Below, in pieces: positions 41,722-49,548 of a stretch of DNA of 49,548 nt. The notes beneath the pieces are model-generated. The model saw nothing but the letters and a program-made list of their open reading frames with translations, was not told the DNA's origin and ran no database searches. The stretch covers positions 1-49,548 of the forward strand of contig CAYWFB010000003.1 of NCBI GenBank assembly GCA_964457415.1, written 5' to 3'. A program made the translations under genes and the position numbers. Numbering within the stretch: position 1 is the stretch's first letter; every line of letters starts with the position of its first letter. The stretch comes from Fimenecus sp964457415 (GTDB lineage: Bacteria; Bacillota; Clostridia; Oscillospirales; Acutalibacteraceae).

Positions 41722-42560
41722 TGAAGACGAGAAAAAAGCTTCACAATGGCTTTTCTTTTTCAGTTTTACTTCTTTTATCATTTGTCTTTCTGTTCCCGAT
41801 TTATCTTGTTGTGATGAACTCGTTTAAATCAAGGTTCAATATTGTCAGCGACCCTTTTAGCTTGCCTGATAGTGATACTTTTGTTGGAATTGAAAATTAT
41901 ATAAACGGTATTGAAACTTCGGGAATAGTTGGCGCGTTTTTAAGGACTTTAATTATAACTGTTGGTTCTGTATTGGCGATAGTTATTTTTACGTCAATGA
42001 CCGCTTGGTATATCACAAGAGTAAAATCAAGGCTTAATAAAGGAATGTATTACCTATTCCTTTTCAGTATGATTGTACCGTTTCAGATGGTTATGTTCAC
42101 AATGACGTGGATTTGCTTTAAATTAGGTCTTAACAGCGTTTTAGGTATAATCCCCGTATATCTCGGATTTGGTTCAGGGCTTTCGGTGTTTATGTTCAGT
42201 GGTTTTATCAAAGGTCTGCCCCGTGAAATTGAAGAAGCCGCAATGATTGATGGTTGCAACCCAATTAAAACTTTTTTTTATGTGGTTTTTCCAATTTTAA
42301 AGCCTACCGCAATAACTGTTGCAATTCTTAATGCAATGTGGATTTGGAATGACTTTTTATTGCCTTATCTGCTTTTGGGTTCGGGTAATAAAACCTTATC
42401 TGTTGCAATTCAGCTTACAATGCAAGGTGCTTACGGCTCAATTGACTGGGGTGGATTTATGGCAATGCTTGTTCTTGCAATAATCCCCATAGTAATTTTC
42501 TATCTGTTCTGTCAGAAGTATATCATCAAGGGCGTTATTGACGGCGCGGTGAAAGGATAA
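41721..42560 (+). CDS. Sugar ABC transporter permease (MalG/UgpE type)
   Basis: A 279-residue CUT1-class permease, partner of the previous gene. It shows six helices, an N-terminal LSFVFLFPIYLVVMNSFKS and the EAA loop IEEAAMIDGCNPIKTFFYVVFPILKP, and the C-terminal helix ends in KYIIKGVIDGAVKG as in MalG. TAATG joins it to the upstream gene. Confidence 0.92.
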   Translation: MKTRKKLHNGFSFSVLLLLSFVFLFPIYLVVMNSFKSRFNIVSDPFSLPDSDTFVGIENYINGIETSGIVGAFLRTLIITVGSVLAIVIFTSMTAWYITRVKSRLNKGMYYLFLFSMIVPFQMVMFTMTWICFKLGLNSVLGIIPVYLGFGSGLSVFMFSGFIKGLPREIEEAAMIDGCNPIKTFFYVVFPILKPTAITVAILNAMWIWNDFLLPYLLLGSGNKTLSVAIQLTMQGAYGSIDWGGFMAMLVLAIIPIVIFYLFCQKYIIKGVIDGAVKG

Positions 42561-42565
42561 TAAAA

Positions 42566-43663
42566 ATGGCATCAATATCATTAAAAAATATCAAAAAAAC
42601 CTATGAAGATGGAATAACCGTTATTGATGACCTTAATTTAGAATTCAATGATAAGGAATTCATAATTCTTGTAGGTCCATCAGGCTGTGGAAAGTCAACA
42701 ACATTACGTATGATTGCAGGTCTTGAAGATATAACCGACGGTGAGCTTTATATCGGTGATAAGCTTGTAAATGACGTGTCACCGAAAGACCGTGATATTG
42801 CAATGGTTTTTCAAAGCTACGCATTATATCCTCATATGTCGGTTTATAAAAATATGGCGTTTGGCTTGAAAAACAGAAAAGTTCCTAAAGAAGAAATCGA
42901 CAAAAAAGTTCGCGCGGCAGCAAAAATGCTTGATATTGAGGGTTATTTAAACCGAAAACCCCGTGCACTTTCGGGTGGTCAGCGTCAGCGTGTGGCACTC
43001 GGGCGTGCAATGGTGCGCGAGCCCGCAGTATTTCTTCTTGATGAGCCACTTTCAAATCTTGACGCAAAGCTCAGAACAGAAATGCGAAGCAGAATTTCAA
43101 TGCTTCATAAAGAATTGCAAACTACATTTGTTTATGTAACTCACGACCAGACAGAAGCTATGACAATGGCAGACAGAATTGTTGTTATGAGAAATGGTGA
43201 AATAATGCAGTTTGACACCCCGCAAATGCTTTATAATCACCCTAAAAATATGTTTGTGGCAGGGTTTATCGGTTCGCCACAAATGAATTTTATTGAGTGT
43301 AAAGTTGAAAAAAACGGCGATGCTTTTTCTGCCTTATTTGAAGATTATAGAATAAATCTGCCAGCTCGTATGAATGATTATCTTGTTATTTATCAGGGTA
43401 AGAAAATTATTTTAGGTATTCGCCCTGAGCATTTGTTCATAAGCAAAAAAGAAAATGACGAAGATGTTATAAATTTATATGTTGATATTGCGGAAATGAC
43501 GGGTGCTGATTATTATCTTTACGGCAATCTGTGCGGAAATAAATTTGTTGCAAACGTACCGTCAAATTCAGATGTAAAAAGTGAAAGTGTGTGCAAATTA
43601 AAAATTAACACAGATAAAATTCATTTGTTCGATAAAATGAATGAAAGACTTATTTGTGATTGA
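42566..43663 (+). CDS. Sugar ABC transporter ATPase (MsmK/UgpC/MalK type)
   Basis: A 365-residue ATPase driving the CUT1 permeases. It has Walker A GPSGCGKST, Q-loop MVFQSYALYPHMSV, signature LSGGQRQRVALGRAM, Walker B VFLLDEPLSNLDAKLR, and H-loop YVTHDQTEAMTMADRI. A C-terminal ~125-residue OB-type regulatory domain (NFIECKVEKNGDAF...LGIRPEHLF) is typical of MalK-like proteins. It lies 5 bases after the permease gene and its stop codon overlaps the malQ promoter's -35 box. Confidence 0.94.
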   Translation: MASISLKNIKKTYEDGITVIDDLNLEFNDKEFIILVGPSGCGKSTTLRMIAGLEDITDGELYIGDKLVNDVSPKDRDIAMVFQSYALYPHMSVYKNMAFGLKNRKVPKEEIDKKVRAAAKMLDIEGYLNRKPRALSGGQRQRVALGRAMVREPAVFLLDEPLSNLDAKLRTEMRSRISMLHKELQTTFVYVTHDQTEAMTMADRIVVMRNGEIMQFDTPQMLYNHPKNMFVAGFIGSPQMNFIECKVEKNGDAFSALFEDYRINLPARMNDYLVIYQGKKIILGIRPEHLFISKKENDEDVINLYVDIAEMTGADYYLYGNLCGNKFVANVPSNSDVKSESVCKLKINTDKIHLFDKMNERLICD

Positions 43664-43688
43664 CATTTTTCTCTAAAAATTATATATT
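43660..43688 (+). promoter_or_regulatory. Promoter of malQ-glgP
   Basis: TTGACA (43660-43665), a 17-bp spacer and TATATT (43683-43688). No terminator separates it from the ABC genes, so the enzymes can be read from both promoters. Confidence 0.75.
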
Positions 43689-43727
43689 TTATTAAGATAA
43701 GCAAAGGCGAATCTTTGAGGTGATTTT

Positions 43728-45224
43728 ATGAGAACAAGTGGCGTGTTAATGCACATATCCTCTTTGCCGGGAGAAACAGGTATAGGTACTCTCGGTAAAG
43801 AAGCATATAATTTCGTTGATTTTTTAAACAGAGCAGGGCAGACCTATTGGCAGGTATTGCCTCTTTGTCCTACAAGCTATGGTGACTCGCCTTATCAATC
43901 TTTTTCAACCTTTGCAGGTAATCCTTATTTTATAGACTTTGAAATTCTTTGTAATGACGGTTTGTTAAGTGAAAATGATTATAAAAAAATCGATTGGGGC
44001 AAAAATCCTGAAAAGGTTGATTTTGAAAAGGTTTATGAAAACAGATTTTCAATTTTGAAAAAAGCATATAAGGCTTTTGATAAAAACGATTCAAATTTTA
44101 AAATTTTCTGTGAAGAAAATTCTTTCTGGCTTGAGGATTTTGCCTTGTATATGGCTCTCAAAGAAAAATACAACGGTAAAGCATGGAGTGAATGGAAAAC
44201 TGACATCAAACTCCGTAAAAAATCAGCACTTAATTCAGCAAAAACTGAGTTTCAAGAAGAAATTGAATTTCACAAAACAGTTCAGTATTTCTTCTTTGTT
44301 CAATGGAATAAGTTAAAAGCTTATGCAAATACAAATGGCGTAAAAATTATTGGTGATATTCCAATCTATGTTGCCGCCGACAGTGCGGACGTATGGGCAA
44401 ATCCAAAGCAATTTTTGCTTGACGAAGATTGCAATCCCATTGAGGTTGCGGGTTGTCCTCCTGATGCTTTTTCAGCTGACGGTCAGTTGTGGGGTAACCC
44501 CTTATATGATTGGGATTATATGAAGAAAGACGGCTATTCTTGGTGGAAAGAGCGCATTGAGCATCAGTGCAAAATGTGTGATGTTATTCGCATTGACCAC
44601 TTCAGAGGTTTTGAGTCATATTACTGTATTCCTGCCGACTCAGATACTGCAAAAATCGGTGAATGGCGAAAGGGCCCCGGAATTGAATTTTTCCGCGAAA
44701 TTGAGCGTGATTTTGGTAAAAAGAATATTATTGCCGAGGATTTGGGCTATCTTACGCCTGCGGTCAAAAAAATGCTCAAACAAAGCAAATATCCCGGTAT
44801 GAAGGTTCTTCAGTTTGCATTTGATACTGATGAAGAAAATGATTATCTACTTCATAATTTTACAAAGAATTCAGTAGCTTACGCAGGAACTCACGATAAT
44901 GATACAATAATCGGTTATATGACTAAAACTGCACCGCGCAAAACTCGTAAGCGTGCAAAAGATTATCTTCGCCTTACCCGTCGCGAAGGCTATAATTGGG
45001 GCTTTATGAAAGCTGTATGGGCAAGTAATGCGGATACTGCAATTGTTACAATGCAGGATTTGTTAGGGCTCGGCAATGAGGCGAGAATGAATTTTCCATC
45101 AACCACTGAAAATAATTGGCAGTGGCGCGCAAAGTCTGATTATATTACTGACGAATTAACAGAAAAAACAAGATATTATACCGAGTTATATCAAAGATTA
45201 CCCTCAAAGAAAAGAGGCAAATAA
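43728..45224 (+). CDS. malQ: 4-alpha-glucanotransferase
   Basis: GH77 amylomaltase, 498 residues; transfers alpha-1,4-glucan segments between maltodextrins and releases glucose. N-terminal SGVLMHISSLPGETGIGTLGKEAYNFVDFL and DSPYQSFSTFAGNPYFI are family hallmarks. The catalytic residues fit Asp290 (RIDHFRG), Glu337 (IIAEDLG) and Asp390 (GTHDNDT). The start has GAGGTGAT. It is directly followed by glycogen phosphorylase, the classic pair for maltodextrin use. Confidence 0.95.
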   Translation: MRTSGVLMHISSLPGETGIGTLGKEAYNFVDFLNRAGQTYWQVLPLCPTSYGDSPYQSFSTFAGNPYFIDFEILCNDGLLSENDYKKIDWGKNPEKVDFEKVYENRFSILKKAYKAFDKNDSNFKIFCEENSFWLEDFALYMALKEKYNGKAWSEWKTDIKLRKKSALNSAKTEFQEEIEFHKTVQYFFFVQWNKLKAYANTNGVKIIGDIPIYVAADSADVWANPKQFLLDEDCNPIEVAGCPPDAFSADGQLWGNPLYDWDYMKKDGYSWWKERIEHQCKMCDVIRIDHFRGFESYYCIPADSDTAKIGEWRKGPGIEFFREIERDFGKKNIIAEDLGYLTPAVKKMLKQSKYPGMKVLQFAFDTDEENDYLLHNFTKNSVAYAGTHDNDTIIGYMTKTAPRKTRKRAKDYLRLTRREGYNWGFMKAVWASNADTAIVTMQDLLGLGNEARMNFPSTTENNWQWRAKSDYITDELTEKTRYYTELYQRLPSKKRGK

Positions 45225-47573
45225 ATGAAAGAAATTGTTAAAGAGGCAAGCTTGCTTGCTAAAAGAAAATATTTAAAAGAAATAAATGAGCTTACGCCCT
45301 ATGAATTACACGATGTAATTTCATCATCCGTTATGGGCTCTATTTCAAACGATTGGCTCAATAGTCGTAAAAAAAGAATTGCCGAGAGAACTGCATTCTA
45401 TTTTTCAGCTGAATTTTTAATTGGCAGAATGGTTCATAATAATCTCGTTTCTAAAGGTGTTTATGACGAAATTGAAAAGGATTTGAATGAATACGGTGTG
45501 TCGCTCAATGCTCTTGAAGAGGTTGAGGACAGTGCACTTGGTAATGGTGGTTTAGGTCGTCTTGCGGCTTGTTTTCTTGATAGTGCTGCAACTCATAATA
45601 TCGCACTTGATGGTTACGGAATTCGCTATAAATACGGACTTTTCAAGCAGAATTTTGAAAATGGTTTTCAAACTGAAGATCCTGATGATTGGACAAAATG
45701 GGGCGACCCTTGGTCAATTCGATGCGAGAGTGACGCAGTAACTGTTGATTTTAAAGATATGTCAGTTAAAGCGGTTCCCTATGATATGCCCATAATTGGC
45801 TATGGAACATACAATATCGGCACACTCCGTCTTTGGCAGGCTGAATCTCTTGTTCCCTTTGATTTTGATTTGTTTAATGAGCAGAAATATGACAAATCTG
45901 TAGCGCTTAAAAACCGAGCAGAAGATATTTCGCGTGTGCTTTATCCCAATGACGATAATTATGAGGGTAAAAAGCTTCGCTTAAAGCAGCAGTATTTCTT
46001 TTCAAGTGCATCTTTGCAGGATATTATAAGAAAATACAAGAAAATTCACGGTAAAGATTTTAGCAAATTTGTAGATTTTGTAACAATTCAGCTCAATGAC
46101 ACTCATCCCGTAATCTCAATTCCTGAGCTTATTCGACTTTTTACTGAAAATGAGGGCGTTAAATTTGATGACGCATTTGAAATTACAAAAAATGTGTTTA
46201 ATTATACAAACCATACCATTATGCAAGAGGCTCTTGAAAAGTGGGATTTAAAGCTTATTCGTGATACAATTCCGCAGGTTTTGAACATCATCAAAAAGCT
46301 TGATAAGATGCTCAAAAAAGAACTTGAAAAATTAAATGTACCGGAAGATACTGCAGAAACAATGTATATCATTCAGGATAAGCGAGTTCATATGGCATAT
46401 ATGGCGGTATTCTGTTCAAAATATGTGAATGGTGTTGCGAGAATTCATACGGATATTCTTAAAACAAGTGTGTTAAAAGATTGGTATGAGCTTTATCCCG
46501 AAAAGTTTCAGAATAAAACAAACGGTATTACTCAACGCCGTTGGCTTTTACTCTGTAATCGTGAATTGTCAGCGCTAATAACCGAGCTTTTAGGCAATGA
46601 TGAATGGGTAACAAATCTCGATAAGCTTAAAGAACTTAAAAAATATGCGGATAACGATGAAATCTTAAATCGCTTTATCGCAATTAAAGAAACCAAGAAA
46701 AAGCAATTGGCAGATTTTATTGAGCAACACGACGGTGTAAAAGTTGACCCTAATAGTATTTTTGATATTCAGATTAAGCGACTTCACGAATATAAGCGTC
46801 AATTCCTCAACGCGCTTGCAATACTTGAATTATACTTTGAAATTAAAGAGGGTACACTTACAGATTTTGTACCTACTACTTTTATTTTCGGTGCAAAATC
46901 TGCACCAGGATATGCTCGTGCAAAGGGTATAATCAAGCTGATTAACGAAATTGCAAAGCTTATTGAAAAAGACAAGGTTGTTTCAAAATATATCAAGGTT
47001 GTTTTTGTTAAGAATTACAATGTTTCTTATGCTGAAAAGCTTGTTGCTGCCGCTGATGTCAGTGAACAGATTTCCACTGCAGGTACCGAGGCAAGTGGTA
47101 CGGGCAATATGAAGCTTATGCTCAACGGTGCGGTAACTCTTGGCACTTATGACGGCGCTAATATTGAAATCGTTGAAGAAGCAGGTGAAGAGAATAACTA
47201 TATTTTCGGTGCACGTGTTGAAGATATTGAAAAAGTAAAAGATTATTATTCGTCTGAAAATCTTTATGAGAATGACGTAAAAATCAAACGAGTTCTTGAT
47301 GCATTGGTTGACGGTACTTTAAAAGACAACAGAACTAAAATCTTCAAAGAGCTTTACAACTCAATTCTTAAAGGTGCATCGTGGCACGACCCCGACCATT
47401 ACTATTTGTTGCTCGATTTCAACGATTATCTTGAAACCAAGAAAAGAGTCAATGCAGATTATAAGAACAAAAAAGAATTTTATAAAAAATGTTGGCTTAA
47501 TATGTGCAATGCAGGTAAGTTCTCATCAGACAGAACAATAGCAGAGTATGCAACAGATATTTGGCATATATAA
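45225..47573 (+). CDS. glgP: Glycogen/maltodextrin phosphorylase
   Basis: GT35 phosphorylase, 782 residues; splits alpha-1,4-glucans with phosphate to glucose-1-phosphate. Motifs include YFSAEFLIGRMVHNNL, LGNGGLGRLAACFLDS, GYGIRYKYGLFKQ, IQLNDTHPVISIPEL and IKRLHEYKRQFLNAL. The pyridoxal-phosphate lysine is Lys630 in EASGTGNMKLMLNGAVTLGTYDG. Slightly shorter than the usual ~800-830. The ATG abuts the malQ stop codon, so translation is coupled. Confidence 0.95.
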   Translation: MKEIVKEASLLAKRKYLKEINELTPYELHDVISSSVMGSISNDWLNSRKKRIAERTAFYFSAEFLIGRMVHNNLVSKGVYDEIEKDLNEYGVSLNALEEVEDSALGNGGLGRLAACFLDSAATHNIALDGYGIRYKYGLFKQNFENGFQTEDPDDWTKWGDPWSIRCESDAVTVDFKDMSVKAVPYDMPIIGYGTYNIGTLRLWQAESLVPFDFDLFNEQKYDKSVALKNRAEDISRVLYPNDDNYEGKKLRLKQQYFFSSASLQDIIRKYKKIHGKDFSKFVDFVTIQLNDTHPVISIPELIRLFTENEGVKFDDAFEITKNVFNYTNHTIMQEALEKWDLKLIRDTIPQVLNIIKKLDKMLKKELEKLNVPEDTAETMYIIQDKRVHMAYMAVFCSKYVNGVARIHTDILKTSVLKDWYELYPEKFQNKTNGITQRRWLLLCNRELSALITELLGNDEWVTNLDKLKELKKYADNDEILNRFIAIKETKKKQLADFIEQHDGVKVDPNSIFDIQIKRLHEYKRQFLNALAILELYFEIKEGTLTDFVPTTFIFGAKSAPGYARAKGIIKLINEIAKLIEKDKVVSKYIKVVFVKNYNVSYAEKLVAAADVSEQISTAGTEASGTGNMKLMLNGAVTLGTYDGANIEIVEEAGEENNYIFGARVEDIEKVKDYYSSENLYENDVKIKRVLDALVDGTLKDNRTKIFKELYNSILKGASWHDPDHYYLLLDFNDYLETKKRVNADYKNKKEFYKKCWLNMCNAGKFSSDRTIAEYATDIWHI

Positions 47574-47577
47574 AACG

Positions 47578-47605
47578 AAGGGCTTGGAGAAATCCGAGCC
47601 TTTTT
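47578..47605 (+). terminator. Terminator of malQ-glgP
   Basis: A 10-bp stem AAGGGCTTGG/CCGAGCCTTT (two wobbles) with loop AGAAAT, followed by a T5 run, directly after the glgP stop. Confidence 0.85.
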
Positions 47606-47617
47606 ATTTTAAATCAT

Positions 47618-47646
47618 TTGACGATACATAAAGTATTTGATATAAT
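47618..47646 (+). promoter_or_regulatory. Promoter of the membrane protein-birA-bioY operon
   Basis: TTGACG (47618-47623), a 17-bp spacer and a perfect TATAAT (47641-47646). Confidence 0.8.
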
Positions 47647-47677
47647 CATTGTAATAAATCTCATTGGAGTGATTATT

Positions 47678-48166
47678 TTGATAGGTGATATTAAATTATC
47701 ATTAAAAAATTCTTTGATAATAATACTTGTTGCAGGACTTATAATTGGTACGGTGTTTGTCTTTGGTATGTCTTTTTGGAATGCAACAGTTACAAGAGAT
47801 GATTGTATATCTGTTGAGGCGACTTATGAATCATATAAAATTACATATAGTGATGGTTTGCCACAAGAAATTATAGTTAATTTTCAAGATTATGAACAAC
47901 AGATAATTGATGGCGTGATAATTGATGAGACATTGATTAGTAAACTTGATAATATTGAGACGGATTCAAAAGTTTTTTTACTTATTCATCCTAACTCAAA
48001 CACAATTTTAGAATTTATTACTACTGGCGAAAGCATTGTTGAGTTTGAAAATGCTATGTCAAATTTAAATAGTGAAAGAAAAGCGTTCGTAGTAATAGGA
48101 AGCTTCTTATATGTAGGTGCTTTTGCTTCTGCAATTAAATTGATTACAATGAGAAAGAAAAAGTAA
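47678..48166 (+). CDS. Small two-helix membrane protein, unknown function
   Basis: A 162-residue protein. One N-terminal helix (SLIIILVAGLIIGTVFVFGMSFW) is followed by a ~100-residue soluble domain (VTRDDCISVEATYESYKITYSDG...VFLLIHPNSNTILEF), a second helix (AFVVIGSFLYVGAFASAIKLI) and a RKKK end. The soluble part would be extracytoplasmic. TTG 47678 is used, with GGAGTGAT as ribosome-binding site; the frame is open into the glgP end upstream of the promoter, which cannot be coding for this transcript. No family recognised. Confidence 0.72.
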   Translation: MIGDIKLSLKNSLIIILVAGLIIGTVFVFGMSFWNATVTRDDCISVEATYESYKITYSDGLPQEIIVNFQDYEQQIIDGVIIDETLISKLDNIETDSKVFLLIHPNSNTILEFITTGESIVEFENAMSNLNSERKAFVVIGSFLYVGAFASAIKLITMRKKK

Positions 48167-48179
48167 TTTGGTGATAATT

Positions 48180-48950
48180 TTGGACAAGAAAATATTAGAA
48201 AAATATTTAGACCCAAAACTGAATATTTTAATTTTTCCTGAGCTTGATTCTACAAATAATTACTTAAAAAAATTAGGCTCGCAAGGGGAAAAAGCAAACA
48301 CACTCATTATAGCCGAATGTCAGATAGGTGGTAGGGGCAGAATGGGTCGTTCTTTTTATTCTCCAAATGGAACGGGAATATACTTTTCTTTACTTTTACA
48401 TCCTGCATTTTCTGCCGAAAAATCACTCTTTTTGACTGTTATGGCTGCTGTTTCTGTTGCAGAAACTGTTATGAAATATAATAAAAATGATGTTAAAATA
48501 AAATGGGTAAACGATGTTTATATCGACGGCAAAAAGATCTGCGGAATTCTCACCGAAGGTGCGATAAATCCAACAACTAAAATGCTGGATTATGCAGTTG
48601 TCGGCATTGGTATAAATGTAATTGTACCCGAAAATGACTTCCCCGAAGATATAAAAAATATTGCAACTGCAATTTTTTCGGGAAAAACTCAAGATAATAT
48701 CAAAGAAAAAATCGTTGCAGAAGTAATTAACAGATTTTTTAAAATGTACAACGGATTTGACACAAATTATGTTGACAGATATAAAGAGTATTCATTCCTC
48801 ACAGGCAAGGAAATCAATATAATTTCAGGCGAAGATATAAGACCTGCAACTGTTTTAGGAATTACTGACGATTGTCATTTGCTCGTCAAAAATGAATACG
48901 GCAAAACCGAAGAAATCTCGTCGGGTGACGTCAGCGTGAGGGTAAAATGA
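48180..48950 (+). CDS. birA: Biotin--[acetyl-CoA-carboxylase] ligase, catalytic domain only
   Basis: Attaches biotin to carboxylase carrier proteins via biotinyl-AMP. The 256 residues contain FPELDSTNNYLKKL, the ATP/biotin loop GGRGRMGRSFYSPNGTGIYFS, KWVNDVYIDGKKICGILTEG and a C-terminal SH3-like domain (GKEINIISGEDIRPATVLGI). The N-terminal DNA-binding domain of regulatory BirA is absent, so it is a class I ligase that cannot repress biotin genes. TTG 48180 follows GGTGAT (48170-48175). It overlaps bioY by 4 bases. Confidence 0.92.
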   Translation: MDKKILEKYLDPKLNILIFPELDSTNNYLKKLGSQGEKANTLIIAECQIGGRGRMGRSFYSPNGTGIYFSLLLHPAFSAEKSLFLTVMAAVSVAETVMKYNKNDVKIKWVNDVYIDGKKICGILTEGAINPTTKMLDYAVVGIGINVIVPENDFPEDIKNIATAIFSGKTQDNIKEKIVAEVINRFFKMYNGFDTNYVDRYKEYSFLTGKEINIISGEDIRPATVLGITDDCHLLVKNEYGKTEEISSGDVSVRVK

Positions 48951-49525
48951 AAAGAAGAAATTTAATTGTTACCTTAACTCTTTCAGCACTTTTCTGCACT
49001 TTGATTTGCGTAGGGTCATTTATAAGAATACCAATGCCAAACTTAATGCCAATCACATTACAGACATTCTTTGTTTTACTCACAGGACTTGTGCTGCCGG
49101 TTAAAGCATCTGCACTTGCAACTGTAACCTATATGGCACTTGGGCTTATCGGGTTACCAATATTTTCAGGCGGTGGGGGATTAGGCTATGTTCTAATGCC
49201 CAATTTTGGCTTTATAATCGGTTTTGTTATATCGTCAGTAATAATTAGTATCATTATAGAAAAGCTTAAAAAACGCACTTTCTGGCAGTATTTAGCCATT
49301 TCTTTACTCGGCGTCGCAGTCATCTACATAATGGGCATTTTCTACTTTGTATTTATAACAAATGTTTACAATAAAAGTGATTATTCAGCAATGTGGTTCA
49401 TTCAAACCGTATTCTTACCATTTCTGCCAAAAGAAATAATTTGCTCACTTTCAGCATCACTAACAGCATATAAAATCAGACCACATATAAAATTAAAAGG
49501 GGCTGTAAAAAAACAGCCTGAATAA
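48947..49525 (+). CDS. bioY: Biotin ECF transporter substrate-binding component BioY
   Basis: A 192-residue integral membrane S-component for biotin uptake through the ECF module. The BioY pattern is clear: PMPNLMPITLQTFFVLLTGLVLP, ATVTYMALGLIGLPIFSGGGGLGYVLMPNFGFIIGF and a C-terminal QTVFLPFLPKEIICSLSASLTA, with about six helices. ATGA overlap with birA shows a common operon of uptake and attachment. EcfA/EcfT are not in the window. Confidence 0.95.
   Translation: MKRRNLIVTLTLSALFCTLICVGSFIRIPMPNLMPITLQTFFVLLTGLVLPVKASALATVTYMALGLIGLPIFSGGGGLGYVLMPNFGFIIGFVISSVIISIIIEKLKKRTFWQYLAISLLGVAVIYIMGIFYFVFITNVYNKSDYSAMWFIQTVFLPFLPKEIICSLSASLTAYKIRPHIKLKGAVKKQPE
49498..49519. terminator. Possible terminator hairpin at the end of bioY
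   Basis: GGCTGT and ACAGCC pair around six A, inside the last bioY codons. There is no plus-strand T run, but on the minus strand the loop is T6 and CCTTTT follows. It may serve a convergent gene beyond the window. Confidence 0.3.
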
Positions 49526-49548
49526 AAAAGAACTACAAGTCTATCGAA

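Noticed and set aside
1..49548. CRISPR arrays, prophage, integrase or transposase genes
   Set aside because: No evenly spaced repeats and no recombinase, capsid or terminase proteins were seen anywhere in the window.

Overview
The window is 49.5 kb of low-GC, AT-rich bacterial DNA. Gene families, lipoprotein signals, strong Shine-Dalgarno sites (often GGTGAT) with frequent TTG/GTG starts, TTGACA-17-TATAAT promoters, a GAAC-N4-GTTC SOS box and U-tract terminators point to an anaerobic, Gram-positive Clostridia relative (Oscillospirales/Ruminococcaceae-like; this placement is inferred). There is no phage, transposase, CRISPR array or rRNA. It reads as ordinary, densely packed chromosome.

Layout. 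1-4.4 kb: the end of a HAD phosphatase gene, RNase P RNA, a small membrane protein coupled to recD2, then a TPP riboswitch with a terminator before the thiamine transporter gene thiT. 4.4-9.3 kb: an RluA-type pseudouridine synthase, a small membrane protein, a complete polar amino-acid ABC operon whose binding protein looks circularly permuted, a membrane-anchored single-cohesin protein, and a 36-codon small ORF. 9.3-13.7 kb: a flavin reductase-rubredoxin fusion, an NhaC-type antiporter with a secreted DnaJ-like cysteine cluster, and an NAD synthetase whose glutaminase domain has lost its nucleophile. 13.8-20.9 kb (minus strand): a branched-chain amino-acid (Liv) ABC operon followed by a cytidylate kinase-like gene, with an unrecognised lipoprotein gene upstream. 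21.0-26.3 kb (minus): an M28 peptidase with inserted membrane helices, and a PadR regulator with two paralogous HAAS-domain membrane proteins. 26.3-28.9 kb: tRNA-Pro(GGG), an endonuclease/exonuclease/phosphatase-fold protein, and a LexA-controlled Y-family polymerase. 28.9-39.3 kb (minus): ABC-F ATPase and MATE exporter, then xanthine phosphoribosyltransferase followed by a BMP-type nucleoside ABC transporter and an FAD oxidoreductase. 39.5-47.6 kb (plus): a sugar (probably maltodextrin) ABC transporter, 4-alpha-glucanotransferase and glycogen phosphorylase. 47.6-49.5 kb: a small membrane protein, biotin ligase and BioY.

Together the genes describe a scavenging anaerobe. It imports amino acids, purine nucleosides, thiamine, biotin and oligosaccharides. 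It breaks maltodextrin down by disproportionation and phosphorolysis, and it salvages xanthine.

The most unusual items are the permuted amino-acid-binding protein (6111-6908), the cysteine-cluster/NhaC fusion (10119-11894), the NAD synthetase without a glutaminase cysteine (11948-13687), and a 20-bp inverted repeat enclosing a terminator in front of padR (26169-26252).
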